Shown: positions 61,166 to 64,000 of the stretch, in pieces
Layout of the letters: each line of letters opens with the position of its first letter
Position numbering within the stretch: position 1 is the first letter of the stretch
Assembly (NCBI GenBank): GCA_903835005.1
Contig: CAILLK010000141.1
Coordinates: 42,750-106,749 of the forward strand
From: an uncultured Bacteroidota bacterium
GTDB lineage: Bacteria; Bacteroidota; Bacteroidia; Chitinophagales; Chitinophagaceae
Reading direction: 5' to 3'
DNA length: 64,000 bases
Program-made: the position numbers and the translations under genes
Notes under the pieces: model-generated
Database searches by the model: none
Seen by the model: the letters and a program-made list of their open reading frames with translations, nothing else
Told to the model about the DNA's origin: nothing

Positions 61166-62569
61166 ATGACAACAGATAAGATTAAATTCGGAACAGACGG
61201 CTGGAGGGCAATTATAGCGCTTGATTTTACGGTATATAATGTTTGCAGGGTAAGCAAGGGCTTGGCTGACTGGTTATTGAAAGATCATAGCCAACCAACG
61301 GTCGTTATCGGGCATGATTGCCGTTTCGGTGGCAAATTATTTACTGAGGCAGCCGCAAATGTGCTTTGTGCCAATGGCGTAAAAGTTTTGGTAGCCGGTG
61401 GATTTGTGAGTACGCCTATGATATCGCTGGGTGTTCTGTTATTAAAGGCTCAGCAAGGTGTAGTAATCACTGCGTCTCATAATCCACCCACGTATAATGG
61501 CTACAAGCTAAAAGGCGCTCATGGCGGCCCGTCAAGCCCGAAAGATATTGCCGCAGTGGAAGCCCTGATACCAGATGAAGTGACTATGCCGGCGGAGACT
61601 CTTTCCTTTTGGGAAGGGGAAGGCATGTTGGAATACATAGACCTGGAAGGTATGTATATGGAGTACCTTAAAGGGAAATTCGATTTTGAAGCATTATCAA
61701 AATCTCCTTTTAAGCTGGCTTATGATGCTATGTATGGTGCAGGCCAGAATGTAATCCGCCGGTTGTTGCCCGGAGCTGTGCTGATTCATTGCGATGATAA
61801 CCCGGGTTTTCATGGTCAGGCTCCGGAGCCTCTTGATAAGAACCTTAAAGAACTTGCCCATACGGTAGCCACCACTCCTGAAATTAAAATAGGACTGGCC
61901 ACCGACGGTGATGCAGACAGGATTGGCCTCTATGACGGAGATGGTAATTTTGTAGATGCCCATAATATAATACTGTTGCTGATACACTATCTGCATAAAT
62001 ACAAGGGTATGACCGGTAAAGTAGTCATTGCATTCTCGGTTACCGACCGTGTGAAAAAGCTTTGCGAACATTACGGGCTTACCGTGGAGGTGACGGCAAT
62101 CGGGTTCAAGTATATCAGCGAGATAATGGTGCATGAAGATGTGCTGGTAGGGGGAGAAGAAAGTGGTGGTATAGCCGTAAAGGGGCATATACCGGAGCGT
62201 GATGGTATTTATGACGGGCTTGTTTTGTATGAATTCATGACGGCATCGGGTAAAACACTTAAAGAGCTCTGCGAAGAAGTGTATGATATAGTAGGGCGTT
62301 TTTATTATGACCGAAATGACCTGCATATTGAAAACGACAAGAAGAACGCTATAATAAGTAAGGCAACCGAAGGGGGGTATACGCGGTTCGGGAAATACAG
62401 TTTCAACAGGGTAGAATCAATTGATGGTATCAAATATCACCTGGATAATGGCGGTTGGATCATGCTGAGGGCATCGGGTACAGAACCTGTACTCAGAGTA
62501 TATGCGGAGGGAAACAGCAAGGAAGAAACGCTGGATATACTGGAAGAAGTAAAAAAGACAATTTTATAA
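61166..62569 (+). CDS. Phosphoglucomutase/phosphomannomutase family protein
   Basis: 467 residues. The active-site serine S104 is in ITASHNPPTYNGYKLKG, the magnesium loop DGDADR at 247-252, the sugar-binding loop GGEESGG in the third domain and RASGTEPVLRVYAE in the last. It interconverts hexose 1- and 6-phosphates, feeding nucleotide-sugar synthesis. It could supply mannose-1-phosphate for the gmd-fcl pathway, but this is only suggested. A 17-bp stem terminator follows. Confidence 0.95.
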   Translation: MTTDKIKFGTDGWRAIIALDFTVYNVCRVSKGLADWLLKDHSQPTVVIGHDCRFGGKLFTEAAANVLCANGVKVLVAGGFVSTPMISLGVLLLKAQQGVVITASHNPPTYNGYKLKGAHGGPSSPKDIAAVEALIPDEVTMPAETLSFWEGEGMLEYIDLEGMYMEYLKGKFDFEALSKSPFKLAYDAMYGAGQNVIRRLLPGAVLIHCDDNPGFHGQAPEPLDKNLKELAHTVATTPEIKIGLATDGDADRIGLYDGDGNFVDAHNIILLLIHYLHKYKGMTGKVVIAFSVTDRVKKLCEHYGLTVEVTAIGFKYISEIMVHEDVLVGGEESGGIAVKGHIPERDGIYDGLVLYEFMTASGKTLKELCEEVYDIVGRFYYDRNDLHIENDKKNAIISKATEGGYTRFGKYSFNRVESIDGIKYHLDNGGWIMLRASGTEPVLRVYAEGNSKEETLDILEEVKKTIL

Positions 62570-62595
62570 TGTTTGAATTTTCCTTGTTTTAAAAA

Positions 62596-62634
62596 TAAAT
62601 AAGAGGCTACCTCAGAAAGGTAGCCTCTTATTTA
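62596..62634. terminator. Bidirectional terminator between the phosphohexomutase and DUF697 genes
   Basis: A perfect 17-bp stem (62596-62612 with 62618-62634) around a 5-base loop, flanked by A-rich and T-rich ends. It lies between two convergent genes and should stop transcription from both directions. Confidence 0.92.
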
Positions 62635-62658
62635 AAATTTAAGCTTAAAAGTATGGTT

Positions 62659-63174
62659 TTATTTTTTAGCTGCCGGAGCGCTGTCAATTGCTGAAGCTGA
62701 TTCCAGTTTTGCTTTAAAACCCTCTTTTTTAGCTTCAACGAATTCTTCAGCGCTTAAAGACAATAAAGATCTGTCGGATTCGAAATCCAGAATAAAGATC
62801 TGGCCCAAAGCATAAGTGGAAGCAGCAGCAAGGCCCGGAGTTAAAATTAAACTCGCAAACCCGCCTACAACAGGAATTGACTTAACGATCTGCTTAGCAA
62901 TGCCATGCCCGATAGAAGTAGTAATAAAGCTTGCGGTAAGCGAACCGATTACGGCCCTTACCCAAACCTTGCTTAATTTATAGCCATAAACTTCGCCTAT
63001 TTTCTGGATCATCCTGAGCTGGAATGCCGCGATAGCAGCAGTATCAAGGAAAGGAACAGGAATAATACCTGCAGCACCAGCCCAAAGATAATAATCTTTA
63101 ACTATATGTTCTGCTTTTTCGAAATTCTCTGATTCGTGATGCGGATGATTCTCTTTGTGGATTTGCGTTGCCAT
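62659..63174 (-). CDS. DUF697-family membrane-associated protein
   Basis: 171 residues. The core WAGAAGIIPVPFLDTAAIAAFQLRMI, the KLSKVWVRAVIGSLTASFI helix and a second hydrophobic stretch (GGFASLILTPGLAAASTYALG) match DUF697, which in other proteins accompanies GTPase modules. Here it stands alone, without a GTPase domain. The function is unknown. The C-terminal tail is Lys/Ala/Glu-rich. Confidence 0.85.
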   Translation of the reverse strand: MATQIHKENHPHHESENFEKAEHIVKDYYLWAGAAGIIPVPFLDTAAIAAFQLRMIQKIGEVYGYKLSKVWVRAVIGSLTASFITTSIGHGIAKQIVKSIPVVGGFASLILTPGLAAASTYALGQIFILDFESDRSLLSLSAEEFVEAKKEGFKAKLESASAIDSAPAAKK

Positions 63175-63589
63175 TTTGTTTAGTTTTTTTTGGTTTCTAC
63201 AAATGTAGACAGGGAAACCAGTTGTTGCATGATAAATTAATTTTTTTTTATACTATTATACCTTCGGGTATAGTTTTCTGTTTTCTGCATTAAGGAGCTA
63301 TACAGAAAGCTGCCATCATTATAATTGAGACCAGGCTATTTTAAAAAACAAGGATGGGGGTAGAAAAGGGAATGTTTTTTGAGCCATGAAGGGAAAAAGG
63401 TAAATAATAATCTGGCGACTTTATGAAAATAAAGTGCAGATAATTGGCCCCTTAAAACAGGGTTATACAACTTACTTATACCTATCTGCGAAACTCTTAA
63501 AAAATCTTTTGTTTTACCGTTTATATCATTACCTTTGCAGTCCTTTAAAAAAAGAAGTTTTGCCGGTTCATCCCGGGAGGCCTTTTAAA
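63175..63589. other. Spacer upstream of the tRNA genes
   Basis: About 415 bases without a credible gene. It holds AT-rich sequence and, near its end, the promoter of the tRNA unit (63508-63537). A 64-codon open frame starting at 63434 overlaps the promoter and the tRNA and is not considered a gene. Confidence 0.6.
63508..63537 (+). promoter_or_regulatory. Promoter of the tRNA-Ser/tRNA-Pro unit
   Basis: TTTG at 63508-63511, an 18-base spacer and TACCTTTG at 63530-63537. It matches the Bacteroidota -33/-7 pattern with a spacer one base short of usual and lies about 52 bases before the tRNA. Confidence 0.65.
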
Positions 63590-63678
63590 GGTGAGGTGGG
63601 AGAGTGGCCGAATCCAATAGTTTGCTAAACTGTCGTACGCCTTAAAGTGTACCGCGAGTTCGAATCTCGCCCTCACCG
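63590..63678 (+). tRNA. tRNA-Ser (anticodon GCT)
   Basis: 89 bases including the discriminator. Acceptor GGTGAGG pairs with CCTCACC (63671-63677). The long variable arm between anticodon and T arms is typical of class II tRNA-Ser; the T loop GTTCGAATC is canonical, and the anticodon loop reads TTTGCTAA, giving GCT. The 3' CCA is not encoded. Confidence 0.95.
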
Positions 63679-63739
63679 CTCTTTTTAAAGTTGGCAGTTA
63701 ACGGTTATCTGTTTACGAATGCCAACAGAAGTTTTTGCC

Positions 63740-63814
<75 letters not shown>

Positions 63815-63821
63815 TCTTGAG

Positions 63822-63847
63822 AAGCCTCACAGCAATGTGGGGCTTTT
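63822..63847 (+). terminator. Terminator of the tRNA unit
   Basis: AAGCCTCACA (63822-63831) pairs with TGTGGGGCTT (63836-63845, one G-U) around the loop GCAA, followed by a T run. It closes the tRNA-Ser/tRNA-Pro transcript. Confidence 0.85.
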
Positions 63848-64000
63848 TCATGGTGAGATTATTATAAATTTCTAATTTGAATTGAATAAATCATGGATCA
63901 AGTTGAAAAGTTGGGGGAAGAAAAATATTAGGCATAAATTTTGGATAATCTGAAGAGGAAGAAATTGTTGTCCCTAACGCCCCTGGAAGTTGCTCTGAAT

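Overview
The window looks like a chromosomal segment of a Bacteroidota bacterium, most likely Chitinophagaceae or a close relative. The support is a type IX secretion sorting tail, TonB-dependent receptors with a carboxypeptidase-like N-terminus, a 14-gene nuo operon with a short NuoG, LytTR/LytS-type signalling, promoters of the TTG-N19-TAnnTTTG kind instead of sigma70 boxes, and seven-base intergenic repeats. No plasmid or complete phage backbone, rRNA operon, CRISPR array or intact insertion sequence was seen.

Layout. 1-7.4 kb: the end of the dcw cell-wall/division cluster (ftsW end, murG, murC, ftsQ, ftsA, ftsZ). 7.5-10.1 kb: a small secreted Lys/Thr-rich protein, an SGNH-like hydrolase and an M16 peptidase. 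10.1-16.7 kb: an AT-rich accessory island with a phage-like HTH protein, a PemK/MazF-like gene overlapping an unknown partner, and an McrBC restriction pair. Its non-coding spacers are unusually structured, and two diverged hairpin repeats bracket the PemK pair. 16.7-33.9 kb: a complete complex I operon on the minus strand (nuoA to nuoN) with a recognisable promoter. Ten unrelated small genes sit inside it, at the D/E, E/F, F/G and G/H junctions. They include three toxin-antitoxin-like modules (71-aa protein + nucleotidyltransferase, HicBA, MntA/HepT) and two retropepsin-like proteases. 34-36 kb: an NHL-repeat protein exported by type IX secretion. 36-42.4 kb: surface polysaccharide genes (GT2, two FkbM methyltransferases, gmd, fcl, a flippase). 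42.5-47.3 kb: an RND/MMPL transporter, a fatty-acid hydroxylase and a rhomboid protease. 47.4-49.1 kb: a DNase II homologue carrying a histone-H1-like tail. 49.3-64 kb: a methyltransferase, a ModE-like regulator with a porin and a TauE exporter, a LytS/LytTR pair, a beta-lactamase-fold hydrolase, an HMA/TonB-receptor metal pair, an SGNH hydrolase, an aldehyde dehydrogenase, a phosphohexomutase, a DUF697 protein, and a tRNA-Ser/tRNA-Pro unit with its own promoter and terminator.

The strongest leads are (1) the respiratory operon laced with toxin-antitoxin and protease genes. Within it, HicA and the neighbouring SRPBCC gene share an identical 11-residue C-terminus whose four DNA differences are all synonymous. 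(2) A DNase II catalytic domain fused to a Lys/Ala/Pro-rich DNA-binding-like tail with no visible signal peptide. (3) The PemK-like pair bracketed by two copies of a structured repeat whose main stem shows compensatory base changes. Family names come from reading motifs by eye; no database search was run.
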